This document shows positions 43,405 to 52,819 of a DNA stretch of 64,000 bases, piece by piece. Made by a program: the position numbers and the translations under genes. Under the pieces are notes generated by a model. It searched no databases. It saw only the letters and a list, made by a program, of their open reading frames with translations, and was not told the DNA's origin. The stretch is taken from contig CAVYPD010000032.1 in assembly GCA_963770275.1 (NCBI GenBank), positions 62,001 through 126,000 of the forward strand. Direction: 5' to 3'. Positions within the stretch are counted from its first letter, which is position 1. Each line of letters begins with the position of its first letter. This DNA is from Roseiarcus sp963770275. Lineage in GTDB: Bacteria; Pseudomonadota; Alphaproteobacteria; Rhizobiales; Beijerinckiaceae.

Positions 43405-44373
43405 ATGAATGATCGCCTGCAGCAGCTCGCCTTGTTCGTACGCACGGTCGAGAGCGGAAGCTTTTCGAAGGCCGCGCGCGAATTCGGCCTCTCCCAGCCT
43501 TCAGTCTCGCGCTCGATTGCGGCGCTCGAGCGCCGCCTGGGGGTCAAGCTCCTGGTCCGCACCACCCGGCAGGTTTCCGCCACCGACGCCGGCGAGGCGT
43601 TGCTCGCTCGCGCCCGCGACGCCCTGCTCGCGATCGACGAGGCGGAGAGCGCGGCGCGCGGCGCCGATCGTCTCTCTGGATTGCTGCGCGTCGCCTTGCC
43701 GCCCGAATATGGCGTGCGGCGCATCGTGCCGCTTCTGCCGGCGTTCTTCGTCCGGCATCCGCTGCTCAAGATCGATCTCATGATGTCGGATCGTTACGAG
43801 AATCTGATCGCCGAAGGGGCCGACCTCGCGCTCCGCATCGGCGATCTCCCGGATTCGAGCTTCGTCGCGCGAAAGCTCGAGAGCGCGAGGCGCCTGTTCA
43901 TCGCAGCGCCGTCCTATCTCGCCGCTCGCGGCGCGCCCGTAAGCCTCGCCGATCTCGCTGGGCACGACGTCATCAGCGGCCCGGCCGACACAGGCGACGA
44001 GACCTGGGTCGCGCGCCGCAACGGACGGATCGAGCGCCAGACGTTAAGCCCCCGCATCCGTTCGCGCTCGGCGACCGGCGTCGTCGCCTGCGCCGTCGCA
44101 GGACTGGGAATCGCGATCGGGTCGAGCTGGATGTGCGCGGAAGCGCTCGCCTCGGGCGAGGTGGTCGAGATCCTCACCGACTATGCGCTCGATCCGGTCA
44201 CGGCCTATGTCGTCTTTCCCGCCGGCCGAAAGCCGTCGCAAAGAGCGCGCGCCTTCAGCGATTATCTGGAGCAGGCTCTGGCGCCGAAGACGGAAGAGAA
44301 GGCCGTGTCGGGCCCGCCTGGGACGACCAGATCCCGACGATCGCTGCCCGCTCATCCGTTGCGGAAGGCGTAG
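43405..44373 (+). CDS. LysR-family transcriptional regulator
   Basis: A 322-residue regulator. The N-terminal helix-turn-helix reads LALFVRTVESGSFSKAAREF and GLSQPSVSRSIAALERRLGV, followed by LLVRTTRQVSATDAGEALLA and a periplasmic-binding-type effector domain. Start at ATG 43405 gives the standard N-terminus. In the divergent promoter, GCAAT at 43346-43350 and ATTGC at 43367-43371 form a possible LysR box. The end overlaps the converging acdS gene by 22 bases, and the last 30 residues are non-conserved. Confidence 0.9.
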   Translation: MNDRLQQLALFVRTVESGSFSKAAREFGLSQPSVSRSIAALERRLGVKLLVRTTRQVSATDAGEALLARARDALLAIDEAESAARGADRLSGLLRVALPPEYGVRRIVPLLPAFFVRHPLLKIDLMMSDRYENLIAEGADLALRIGDLPDSSFVARKLESARRLFIAAPSYLAARGAPVSLADLAGHDVISGPADTGDETWVARRNGRIERQTLSPRIRSRSATGVVACAVAGLGIAIGSSWMCAEALASGEVVEILTDYALDPVTAYVVFPAGRKPSQRARAFSDYLEQALAPKTEEKAVSGPPGTTRSRRSLPAHPLRKA

Positions 44374-45365
44374 GCATAGCCGTTGAGCGCGGGCGCGCCG
44401 CCCAAATGGGCGTAGAGCACCTTCGATCCGTTCGGGAAGAAGCCCTTCTCCGTGAGATCGATCATGCCCTGCATCGATTTGCCCTCGTAGACCGGATCCG
44501 TGATCATGCCTTCGAGCCGCGCCACGAGCCGGATCGCCTGCTTGGTCTCATCGGACGGCACGCCGTAGATGGGATAGGCGTAGTCCTCGACCAGCACCAC
44601 ATCTTCGTCGGCGATGTCCTGCCCGAGCTCGATCAGTTTCGCAGTGTTGCGGGCGATGTCGAGCACCTGCGCTTTGGTCTGCTTCGGCGTCGCGGAAGCG
44701 TCGATCCCGATCACCTTGCGCTGCCGCCCATCCTTGGCGAAGCCAACGACCATGCCGGCGTGGGTCGAGCCGGTCACCGTGCACACCACGATATAGTCGA
44801 ACGCAAAACCGAGCTCACGCTCCTGCGCGCGCACCTCCTCGGCGAAGCCGACATAGCCCAGGCCGCCATACTTGTGCACTGAGGCGCCGGCGGGAATCGC
44901 ATAGGGGCGGCCGCCTTGCGCCTCGACTTCCTCGAGCGCGTCCTCCCAGCTCTTGCGGATGCCGATGTCGAAACCGTCGTCGACGAGCCTGACGTCAGCG
45001 CCCATGATGCGGCTCAGCATGATGTTGCCGACCCGGTCGTACACCGCATCCTCGTGCGGGACCCAGGCCTCCTGCACCAGCCGGCATTTCATGCCGATCT
45101 TGGCGGCAACCGCGGCCACCTGGCGGGTGTGGTTCGACTGCACGCCGCCGATCGACACCAGCGTGTCGGCGTTCGAGGCGATCGCATCGGGGATGATATA
45201 TTCGAGTTTGCGGAGCTTGTTGCCGCCGTAGGCGAGACCGGAATTGCAGTCCTCGCGCTTGGCGTAGAGCTCGACCTTGTCGCCGAGATGCGCGCTCAGG
45301 CGCTTGAGCCTCTCGATCGGCGTCGGGCCGAAGGTGAGCGGATAGCGTTCGAACTTTTCCAGCAT
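44352..45365 (-). CDS. acdS: 1-aminocyclopropane-1-carboxylate (ACC) deaminase
   Basis: AcdS splits the ethylene precursor ACC into ammonia and 2-oxobutyrate, using PLP, and thereby lowers plant ethylene. The 337-residue protein starts MLEKFERYPLTFGPTPI and keeps the PLP lysine in GGNKLRKLEYI (residue 50), the nucleophilic-site residues SIGGVQSNHTRQVAAVA, and the two residues that separate true deaminases from D-cysteine desulfhydrase: Glu in YEGKSMQGMI and Leu in YAHLGGAP. ATG 45365 is preferred to 45371. No Lrp-type acdR is adjacent; a LysR gene converges on it. Confidence 0.94.
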   Translation of the reverse strand: MLEKFERYPLTFGPTPIERLKRLSAHLGDKVELYAKREDCNSGLAYGGNKLRKLEYIIPDAIASNADTLVSIGGVQSNHTRQVAAVAAKIGMKCRLVQEAWVPHEDAVYDRVGNIMLSRIMGADVRLVDDGFDIGIRKSWEDALEEVEAQGGRPYAIPAGASVHKYGGLGYVGFAEEVRAQERELGFAFDYIVVCTVTGSTHAGMVVGFAKDGRQRKVIGIDASATPKQTKAQVLDIARNTAKLIELGQDIADEDVVLVEDYAYPIYGVPSDETKQAIRLVARLEGMITDPVYEGKSMQGMIDLTEKGFFPNGSKVLYAHLGGAPALNGYAYAFRNG

Positions 45366-45429
45366 GCGCACACTCCGGCCGTCAAGCGGAACGGTGTCTC
45401 AATTCAATCGATGAAGCTATCGAGAAACG

Positions 45430-45984
45430 TCACGGCAGCATGCGTTGCAAGACGCGATCGCGCTTGACGAGCCAATGGTAAAGGGCGCCGGCGATATGGA
45501 GCGCGACGATCAGACCGATCAGAATCCCACAGATGAGATGCCAGACGATAATGCGGTCCGACAGCGGCTGATCCTTGGCCATAATGGTCGGAAAGTCGAA
45601 GAGGCCAAAGACGCTGACCGGATCGCCGTAAGCGTTGGTCCCTGCCCAGCCGAGCACGGTCGTGACGAACAGCAGGGCGTAGAGCGCGTATTGCGCCCAG
45701 AGCGAGGCGCGCTGTTCGACGGGCGGCATAGCCGCATCCGGCGCCGGCACGCCGAAGACTACGCGCCTGGCGAGCCTCACGACCATGACGATCAGGACAA
45801 GCGCGCCCAGCGCCTCGTGGAAGAGATAGAGATTGTCCCTGAGCGAGCCCTCGGGGACGAGCCTCTTCATCACGGGACCTAGGGCGAGGAGCACGATGAC
45901 CGCAGCCGCGACAAACCAGTGCATCAGTTTCGCCGACGCCGAATAGCTGGCCGGCGATGCGCTGGAATTCCAAGTCGACGCCAT
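45430..45984 (-). CDS. Cytochrome b561-type membrane protein
   Basis: A 184-residue, four-helix protein with heme-ligand histidines in KLMHWFVAAAVIVLL, NLYLFHEALGALVLI, IIVWHLICGILIGLIVALHI and AGALYHWLV. This is the bacterial CybB (YodB/YceJ) type, which moves electrons between quinol and periplasmic acceptors such as superoxide. The ATG at 45984 is chosen as the more conserved start. Stands 65 bases from acdS, on the same strand. Confidence 0.88.
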   Translation of the reverse strand: MASTWNSSASPASYSASAKLMHWFVAAAVIVLLALGPVMKRLVPEGSLRDNLYLFHEALGALVLIVMVVRLARRVVFGVPAPDAAMPPVEQRASLWAQYALYALLFVTTVLGWAGTNAYGDPVSVFGLFDFPTIMAKDQPLSDRIIVWHLICGILIGLIVALHIAGALYHWLVKRDRVLQRMLP

Positions 45985-46311
45985 GAGGCCCTCCCCGTCG
46001 AGGCGGCTGAACGCCACGCGAACATCGCCAAACTAGCAGATCGCTGCGGCGTCAACGACAGAAAGATAGGAACCGCGATAGCGTGCAACCCATGGATGTG
46101 GGTGGACGGGAATGCCCCTCGGGGCGCGATTCCCGCTCCAAACCACTACGCAACTTCGTCGTCGGTCCGGATGGGCGCTGCTTCGAGGCGGTCTGTCGCA
46201 GCTGCTAAGCCCAATCCACGGTGGCCTCGCAATCGTTCTCTCGATATCCTTCGTATCAACGACCAGTTCTAAGACGCCCCAAACGGAGCACCGAGCTCGA
46301 AGGACCGGCCT
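45985..46311. other. Divergent intergenic region, cytochrome b561 / VOC gene
   Basis: No credible coding frame in 327 bases. It should hold two divergent promoters. No palindrome or known site stood out. Confidence 0.5.
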
Positions 46312-46743
46312 ATGAGCTTTCCTACGCCGACATCTACGGCCGAGGCTCAACCGCTCATAGCGGTGCGCAATGTTCGCGCGAGCAGTCGATGGTACGCCGA
46401 GTTGCTACGAGCAGATACGCTTCCCGATCACCCGCACCGCGAAATGTACGATCGGATCTGGCGCTCTGGTCGGCTGCTTCTTCAACTCCACGCCTGGGAC
46501 GCGGAAGACCATCCTAATCTCGCCAACGCAGACGCCGCGCCTCACGGACACGGCGTCGTGTTGTGGTTCCAGGTCGACGATTTCGATTTGGCTGTCGAGC
46601 GCGCTCGCCGGTTGGGGGCGGAGATTATCGAAGAACCGCACTTCAACCCTGCGCCCCAGCACCGCGAGGTTTGGCTCAGGGACCCCGATGGCTATGTGGT
46701 GGTGGTCGCCAGTCCGGACGGCGAAAGCGAGCCCCGCGATTGA
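46312..46743 (+). CDS. VOC-family (glyoxalase/bleomycin-resistance-like) protein
   Basis: A 143-residue protein with LIAVRNVRASSRWYAELLRA (first beta-alpha unit), GRLLLQLHAWDAED, VVLWFQVDDFDLAVERARRLGA and the closing HREVWLRDPDGYVVVVASPD, where His and the late acidic residue would bind metal. One VOC module pair. Substrate cannot be inferred. Confidence 0.87.
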   Translation: MSFPTPTSTAEAQPLIAVRNVRASSRWYAELLRADTLPDHPHREMYDRIWRSGRLLLQLHAWDAEDHPNLANADAAPHGHGVVLWFQVDDFDLAVERARRLGAEIIEEPHFNPAPQHREVWLRDPDGYVVVVASPDGESEPRD

Positions 46744-46764
46744 GGCGGTCTTCGATCAGAATAC

Positions 46765-46853
46765 CCGTCATTGCGAGAGCGGCGCAACGAGGCATCCAGG
46801 AATCCAGCGTCCTCGTGGCTCTGAATCGCTTCGCATTTGCTGGCGATGACGGT
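46765..46853. repeat. Degenerate copy of the CCGTCATTGCGAG palindromic repeat
   Basis: Begins CCGTCATTGCGAG, contains GGCATCCAGGAATCCAGC, and ends GGCGATGACGG, so the outer ends are inverted copies. It resembles the better copy at 34475-34571 and lies right behind the VOC gene. Confidence 0.75.
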
Positions 46854-46890
46854 CGCTGAGCCAAATGCATCTCACTATTGCAGGCTGAAG

Positions 46891-46921
46891 TTGACAAGGA
46901 AACTGTTAGTAGATAGTTTCC
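46891..46921 (+). promoter_or_regulatory. Promoter with overlapping palindromic operator of the MarR gene
   Basis: TTGACA (46891-46896) is followed 17 bases later by TAGTTT. A perfect inverted repeat GGAAACT-N10-AGTTTCC (46898-46921) covers the spacer and -10 area. GGAGG at 46934 leads to the GTG start at 46943. This layout suits autorepression by the MarR protein. Confidence 0.65.
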
Positions 46922-46942
46922 TCGGAAACTGATGGAGGCCGC

Positions 46943-47401
46943 GTGCCGCGCCGAACGGAATTGAGCCCGCTCGAATCGCATCTCGGCTACTGGATTCGCT
47001 ACGTGTCGAACCACGTGTCGCACGCCTTCGCGCTCAAGCTCGCCGCGGTCGGAGTGACGGTCGCCGAATGGGTCGTTCTGCGCGAGCTCTACGATTCCGA
47101 AAGCGCGCCAAGCACCCTCGCCGACCGGCTCGGCATGACGCGCGGGGCGATTTCGAAGCTCGCCGACCGGCTGATCGACAAGGCGCTGATCGTGAGGCGC
47201 ATCAACGCCGGCGACCGCCGCTTCCAGTCACTCGCGCTCACCCGTCAGGGGCGCGCGATCACGCCGAAGCTCGCGGCTTTGGCGGATGAGAACGATGCAG
47301 AGTTTTTCGCCGATCTCGACATCGAGACGCGCGCGGCGATCGCGGCCGCGATGAAGGCCATCGTGCGCCGCAAAGGACTACGGGGCGCGCCGGTCGACTG
47401 A
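46943..47401 (+). CDS. MarR-family transcriptional regulator
   Basis: A 152-residue winged-helix protein, GTG start behind a strong GGAGG. VAEWVVLRELYDSESAPSTL, ADRLGMTRGAISKLADRLID (recognition helix) and INAGDRRFQSLALTRQG (wing) are typical. It is followed by a DUF1398 gene and a VOC gene in the same direction, which it may control together with its own promoter. Confidence 0.9.
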   Translation: MPRRTELSPLESHLGYWIRYVSNHVSHAFALKLAAVGVTVAEWVVLRELYDSESAPSTLADRLGMTRGAISKLADRLIDKALIVRRINAGDRRFQSLALTRQGRAITPKLAALADENDAEFFADLDIETRAAIAAAMKAIVRRKGLRGAPVD

Positions 47402-47444
47402 CGGCGGCAGAACCCCCTGGAAACAAGACTACAGGAGCAACGAT

Positions 47445-47846
47445 ATGGACGCCCATGTGAAGGACGTCTTGCGCGAGATGAGCAAGGCCTCGGACCAAGA
47501 GCGCATCACGTTTCCCGAGGTGGTGAAGGCGCTCACGGAGGTTGGAATCGAGCGCTACCACGCCGATCTCGTTGCGGGGCGGAAGACGTACTATCTGCCC
47601 GACGGAGATTTCGAGGACGTGGAAGTCCATGAAGTGGGTGGCGCGGCTCGAGAGTTCTCGGCCGAAGGCGTGGAGAGGGCGGTCCGCGCCATCCAGCGGC
47701 GGGAGATCGCCTATCGCGAGTTCTGCCGCCAGATCGCGGATGCGGGCTGCGTCGGCTATTTTGTCAGCCTTGCCGGGCGCCGCGCGGTCTATTATGGCCG
47801 AACGGGGGACGAGCACGTGGAATGGTTTCCCGGCGCTAAGCCATAA
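47445..47846 (+). CDS. DUF1398 family protein
   Basis: A 133-residue protein with ITFPEVVKALTEVGIERYHA, DLVAGRKTYYLPDGD, AIQRREIAYREFCRQIADAG and GCVGYFVSLAGRRAVYYGR. This is the DUF1398 (YbcV-like) layout; the function is unknown. AGGAGC precedes the start. Forty-three bases behind the MarR gene. Confidence 0.8.
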   Translation: MDAHVKDVLREMSKASDQERITFPEVVKALTEVGIERYHADLVAGRKTYYLPDGDFEDVEVHEVGGAAREFSAEGVERAVRAIQRREIAYREFCRQIADAGCVGYFVSLAGRRAVYYGRTGDEHVEWFPGAKP

Positions 47847-47893
47847 CAGTGCCTTCGCATCATTCGCGGCCACCCGCCGAAAGGACCCATCCC

Positions 47894-48253
47894 ATGTTCG
47901 ACCACATCATGCTGCGCACCCAGCAATTCGACGTTATGAGCGCCTTCTATGAGAAGGCCCTCGCTCCGCTCGGAATCAAGAAGCTCATGGCCTTTGAAAG
48001 CGGGGCTGGATTTGGTCGCGATGCGCCGGGTCTATGGATCAGCAAATCGAGCGAACCACGATCCAGCGTGCATCTGGCGTTGTCGAGCCCGGACAGATCC
48101 GCCGTTCGGGCGTTTCACGATGCGGCGCTTGCGGCTGGCGCGAAAGACAATGGCGCTCCGGGACCGCGCGACTTCGCTCCGAATTATTATGCCGCCTTCG
48201 TCATCGACCCCGACGGCAACAACATCGAAGCGGCTAGCCGCGGCGGCGCCTGA
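47894..48253 (+). CDS. VOC-family protein
   Basis: A 119-residue protein: MFDHIMLRTQQFDVMSAFYE, KALAPLGIKKLM, GLWISKSSEPRSSVHLALSS, RAFHDAALAAGAKDNGAPG and YYAAFVIDPDGNNIEA with the final metal glutamate. Start at 47894 fits the family; the frame upstream is non-conserved. Same direction as MarR and DUF1398. Confidence 0.88.
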   Translation: MFDHIMLRTQQFDVMSAFYEKALAPLGIKKLMAFESGAGFGRDAPGLWISKSSEPRSSVHLALSSPDRSAVRAFHDAALAAGAKDNGAPGPRDFAPNYYAAFVIDPDGNNIEAASRGGA

Positions 48254-48289
48254 GCCGCAGACCACCGCATCGTTCTGGGGCGGGCTTCG

Positions 48290-49613
48290 CTATTCCGCGG
48301 GTTCGGGCGCCTTCTCGAGTTCGGAATCATGGCCCAGCATCAGCGTGATGACGAGCGCGACGACTGCGCACAAAGCAATCGTAACAAGGCCCCAGCGGAA
48401 GTCACCGGTCAGATCCTTGACCCAGCCCATGATAAACGGACCAAAATAGCCGGATAGATTGCCGATCGCATTGATGGCGGCGATGCCTGGCGCAACGGCC
48501 GCGCCTGCAAGAAACGCCGTCGGCAGGGTCCACAGCAGCGGCAGCGCCGAATAGACTCCCAGCGCGCCGATCGTCAGCGCCGTCATTTTTGCGACGGGAT
48601 CGTCGAGAAACGCCGAGGCGCCGATCCCCACGGCTGCCAGGAGCAGCGCGCCCGCCAAGTGATATGTGCGCTCCCCAAGCCTGTCGGAGCGAAGGCCCCA
48701 CCACACCATGCCCAAGAAGCCAACCGTATAGGGGATCGCGCTGATCCACCCGGTCGCCGCGATCGAGACGCCGAAGCCTTTCACAATCGAGGGCAGCCAG
48801 AAGGTGACGCCATAGAGGCAGGCCACGTTGCCAAAGTAGACAAGAGCCAGCGCGAGCACCCGATAGTCGTAAAGGCTCGCAAAAATACTCTCGGGCGACA
48901 CATGGGCGCGTCGCGCATCCTCCGCGTCGAGGCGCCCTTGAAGCCAATCGCGTTCGCTGGCCGAAAGCCATGTCGCATCTCGGGGCCGATCCGTCAGATA
49001 AAAATAGGCGACGAAGGCGAGAACGATCGAGGGCAGCGCCTCGATGATGAAGAGCCATTGCCAGCCTGCAAGGCCGCGCGCCCCATGAAGGCCGAGGAGC
49101 GCCGCCGAGACCGGCGAGCCGATCGCGGACGAGAGCGGAATTGCCGCCATGAAACAGCTGACGATCCGGGCGCGGTAGGCGGCAGGAAACCAAAGCGTCA
49201 GAAAGAAGATGATGCCGGGGAAGAACCCGGCCTCGGCGACGCCCGAGAAGGAAGCGAAGTCCGTAGAACGTGTGCTCCGGGCTAAAGCCCGTCCACGCCG
49301 CGATGTTCGGAATAAACGCCATCGCTCCCGATATGACGCCCCAGGAAATCATAATGCGCGCGATCCAGATTCGCGCGCCGACCCGGTCCATGATGACATT
49401 CGAGGGAACCTCGAACAGAAAATAGGCGAGGAAGAAAATTCCGGCGCCGAATCCGAAAGCGGTGTCTGAGAGGCCAAGATCCGCATCCATGGTGAGCTTG
49501 GCGAAGCCGACATTCACGCGATCGAGATAGTTGACGAAATAGCAGAGCATCAAGAACGGAATGAAGCGATACGCCACCCGCTTGAGGGTTAGGCTTTCAA
49601 TGTCCGCCGCCAT
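48290..49613 (-). CDS. MFS transporter, anion:cation symporter type, frameshifted
   Basis: A 12-helix major-facilitator protein of the ACS (phthalate/tartrate/glucarate) type. The first frame has LMLCYFVNYLDRVNVGFAKL and VPSNVIMDRVGARIWIARIM, the ACS hallmarks. After FYGLRFLLG an extra G (near 49250) shifts the frame; the rest reads VAEAGFFPGIIFFLTLWFP, FIIEALPSIVLAFVAYFYL and GWISAIPYTVGFLGMVWWGL to a stop at 48290. Likely imports an organic anion by proton symport; the anion is unknown. Confidence 0.87.
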
Positions 49614-49733
49614 GCTCGCTTTTCTCCCTAGACGCGCGATTGCCGAACTCTCTAACGAATTCGACGCCGACGGTCGACGCGGTCATGGGGATCATCGGGA
49701 TCGTCTTGGCTGGCTGCCGCGCAGCCGCGTCGC

Positions 49734-50956
49734 TCAGGGACAGGCTTCGGCAAACAGCGTCTTCGCCCCGTCCATTGTAGCAAGCTCAATCGGCGCAAAG
49801 CTTTGCGGACGTTCGGGCGGCGTGGAAGCGATGGTCAGGCGGCCATGAGCGAGGGCGCAGAAGCGCTCGCGCGGGATGAGGGTGCGAACGGGCGTGGCGC
49901 CGGTGGTCTTCAACTGCAGCGGCCCGACCGCCGGCCGCGCTCACGTTTGAGTCCGGAGAGGACCGATCGGCCGCCTGCGGCGAATCGAGACCATGCTCGA
50001 TCGCCTCCACCTCGACCGCGCCGCCGCCGGGGCGATAACGGAACGTGACCTCGAGCGTTGCGCCGCCTCCGGCGACCGTCCTCACGACGCTCGCCTGCAC
50101 GAGATCGGACCGCGGCGGATCGCCGTCGAACGCGTGGCCGTTGAGGCCGTTCGCGCCGCTGGCAAGGATCGGCTCGGCGGCGTCGAGCGCCAGGGTCGCG
50201 AGATGCGAGTCCTTGAGCTCCGCGGGGCTCAGCCAGCGAATGCTGGCCGCCCATGTCTTGCGCATGAGCGTCATCACCGGCTCGCCCACGCCCATTGCGG
50301 CGAGATAGGCCTCGACCGCGGCGTCGACGCCTTTTTGCTCGTAGAGTTTCCGCGTCGACTTGAGGTGCGCCAGGCCTTCGGTCTCGCTCACCACCGTCGT
50401 GGTCTGATGCACCCCGATCCGCGCCGACGGGGCCGGCGAGGCGCTCGACGCCGCCGGCGAGCACCAGCACGCAGGCCGACGCGCAAATCGCGCCGCCGGT
50501 GATCGCCGTGCCGGGACCGTCAGGGCATTTCGGCGAGCCTTCCGGGCAGTTGGTGATCAGCGTCCTCGCGACCGCGACCGCAAGACCCTTGGCACGAATG
50601 AGTTCGCCCATGGTCCCAGCGTCGGCGACCGAGCCGCCAGGAGAATGAATGAGGATCGGCAGCCGCCGGCCTTTGAGGTTCGCAATCGCGTCGGCGAAGG
50701 CCTTCGCCGTGCCTAGATCGATCCGACCTTCGGCCGACAGCCATTCCGGACAATTTGGCTTGCAGGCCGCCTCGGCGCTCGTCACGCGCACGAAACGCAT
50801 CGGCGGCGCAATGCGCGGCCGAGCCCGCGGTCTTAAGTCGGCGTATGATGGCAGGGCGAGCAGGCCCGAAAGCACAACCGCCAGCGCCTGGGCGGCTCGC
50901 GTCAGGCGTTGTTTGCCGATCCTCATCCATTCAACGGGCGGCCGGTTCTCGGCCAT
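49734..50956 (-). CDS. ClpP/crotonase-fold periplasmic protein (COG3904-like), two frameshifts
   Basis: After a signal-like helix (AAQALAVVLSGLLALPSYA) the protein shows a ClpP-like fold: PILIHSPGGSVADAGTMGEL, GAICASACVLVLAGGVERL with a serine in the ASAC position, then (one frame on, after an extra C near 50440) ARIGVHQTTTVVSETEGLAH with a histidine at the usual catalytic place. A second shift near 49945 leads to LQLKTTGATPVRTLIPRERF and the end LFAEACP at 49734. So a Ser-His pair may be retained. COG3904 proteins are predicted periplasmic hydrolases of unknown target. Confidence 0.75.
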
Positions 50957-50988
50957 TGGCGTGATCCGGGTCTGCGAACGCTCCCGCC

Positions 50989-51843
50989 TTACGACGCGGC
51001 CCTTCGGCCTTCCGCGTGTTCGCGGACCCGTTCGCCTTGCAAGCGCTGGTATTCGAATGCGACGACGCCCGCGCCATGCTGGCGCTCCAGGCGCCGGACG
51101 ATGAAATGCCCGCGGGCCAGTGTCTGGAAATGATCGGCGAAGGCGGCGTTGACCGCCGCGCCGCCGATCGCGCCGAGGATCGGCGCGGCCTGGGCGGCGA
51201 CCTTCTCGCTGACCACAACGCCAAAGCGCGAGGCGATCTGCGAAATCAGCCGCGCCACCACTGGCGCGGGAAGCGCGGCGACCCCCTGAGCGGCGACAAA
51301 GCGCGCGCTGTCGGTCACAGATTTGGCGAGCGCGGCCCGAACCGCGAAATATCCGGTCTCAAAGGCGTTCTCTCCGGCCGCATGACCGCCGAGAGCGAAC
51401 ACTTCGACGCAGGCGAAAGCAGCCTCTGGAACGCTCAGATCTTCGCCTTCCTCGCGCGCGATCTCGGCGATCGACCGCAGAAGGATCGTGGTCGAGATCG
51501 GCAGTTCGAGCGGCAGCGCCGCGAGCCCCAGCGCGCCTCCAACGGCCCCGGACGCCGCGGCGGCGAGCTTGTGAGCGCGGTTGGCGGGCTTTGCCGATGC
51601 GTCGTTCAGATCGAGCGTGCGCAAAGCAAGCTTGAGCGCGCTCCTGAGGGCAGTTTCACTCACATGCGCAACGACCCGCCGGGCCGATTGCGGCATCGCG
51701 CGGCTCAGCATTCCGACCGGACGTCCGACCGCGTCGGTCAGCCGCTGCGCGAAGCTCGCGCCCTCAAGGCATGCAACCGCTTGCCTTAGCTCCTCGGTTT
51801 CCTTCGGCGTCAGCCGCGCCGGCATATACTCGATGGTCGCCAT
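50989..51843 (-). CDS. EcsC family protein
   Basis: A 284-residue protein with ALGLAALPLELPISTTILLRS, IAEIAREEGEDLSVPEAAFA and LGGHAAGENAFETGYFAVRA, the signature of the EcsC family, membrane-associated proteins of unknown function. ATG 51843 (MATIEYMPARLTPKE) is preferred to the longer frame from 51924, which would overlap the uppP stop. Confidence 0.83.
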   Translation of the reverse strand: MATIEYMPARLTPKETEELRQAVACLEGASFAQRLTDAVGRPVGMLSRAMPQSARRVVAHVSETALRSALKLALRTLDLNDASAKPANRAHKLAAAASGAVGGALGLAALPLELPISTTILLRSIAEIAREEGEDLSVPEAAFACVEVFALGGHAAGENAFETGYFAVRAALAKSVTDSARFVAAQGVAALPAPVVARLISQIASRFGVVVSEKVAAQAAPILGAIGGAAVNAAFADHFQTLARGHFIVRRLERQHGAGVVAFEYQRLQGERVREHAEGRRAAS

Positions 51844-51920
51844 GACGCCCTCAAGCGCGGGCCTTTCCGCGTCAGCACTGAGATATGGGGCGTGAAGGTT
51901 GAGGGCCAAGAGCCCCACTG

Positions 51921-52745
51921 TCAAACGAAGGCGATAATTCCGAGACTAATGACGCCGGCCGCCCAGCAATAATACGCAAACGGGCTCATCGCCTCGAATT
52001 CGTGCCTACGGAAATAGCGCATGAGCAGCGTCAGGCTCACATAGGCGAAAATGCCGGCGACGATCCCGGACAAAATCGCCATCCCCCCCAGCGTCGCGCC
52101 CTCTTTCATCAGCTTCGGCGCCTCGTAGACGTTGGCTGCGAGAATGATCGGGGCCCCCATGAGGAACGAGAAGCGCGCAGCCTCCGAGTGCTTGAGTCCC
52201 GCCACCACGCCGGCGACCATCGTCGCGCCAGAGCGGGAGATGCCTGGGATCAAGGCGAAACATTGGGCGAAGCCGACCGCGAGCGCGCCCTTCCAATTGA
52301 GCTGGCCGAGCGAACCCGTCGATTCTTCGCCGATCCTGTCGCCAAAATACAGAATGAAACCATTGACGATCAGGAACACGGCAGCGATCGCCGGCGCGGC
52401 GAAAGCATCGCCCAAGAGCTTGCGAAACAGGGAGCCGACGATGACCGCCGGTATGGTCGCCAGAACAACGAAGAAGAACGTCCGTCTGTCCGTCTTCGCG
52501 CTGGCGTCCGGCGCGCTAATCAAAGAGCGCAGAAAGCTCAGCCAGTCGCGCCAGAAGAAAGCGAAGAGCGCGATTGAGGTGCCCAGATGCATGACCACCA
52601 GATAGGCGAGCCAGTCCGGAGCCTTCAGGTCGATTCCCCAGTTCAGAAGCCGCGGCAGGATGACCGCGTGGCCGAGGCTGCTAACCGGAAAAAGCTCGGT
52701 CACGCCCTGCAGCACGGCCATGATAATTGCTTGCAGCGCAGTCAA
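51921..52745 (-). CDS. uppP: Undecaprenyl-diphosphatase
   Basis: UppP (BacA) dephosphorylates undecaprenyl pyrophosphate and recycles the lipid carrier for peptidoglycan and surface glycans. The 274-residue membrane protein shows the two active-site regions: GVTELFPVSSLGHAVILPRL (near the N-terminus) and FAQCFALIPGISRSGATMVA with the PGISRSG motif. Start is TTG 52745; ATG 52721 is an alternative that still keeps both motifs. Confidence 0.95.
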   Translation of the reverse strand: MTALQAIIMAVLQGVTELFPVSSLGHAVILPRLLNWGIDLKAPDWLAYLVVMHLGTSIALFAFFWRDWLSFLRSLISAPDASAKTDRRTFFFVVLATIPAVIVGSLFRKLLGDAFAAPAIAAVFLIVNGFILYFGDRIGEESTGSLGQLNWKGALAVGFAQCFALIPGISRSGATMVAGVVAGLKHSEAARFSFLMGAPIILAANVYEAPKLMKEGATLGGMAILSGIVAGIFAYVSLTLLMRYFRRHEFEAMSPFAYYCWAAGVISLGIIAFV

Positions 52746-52819
52746 GGCGGCCCCCGCCGGTCAGTGGAAATGACGCCCGGCGGGCGCGTTCGTACAATTA
52801 GCGCGCCAGCGCCTGACTG

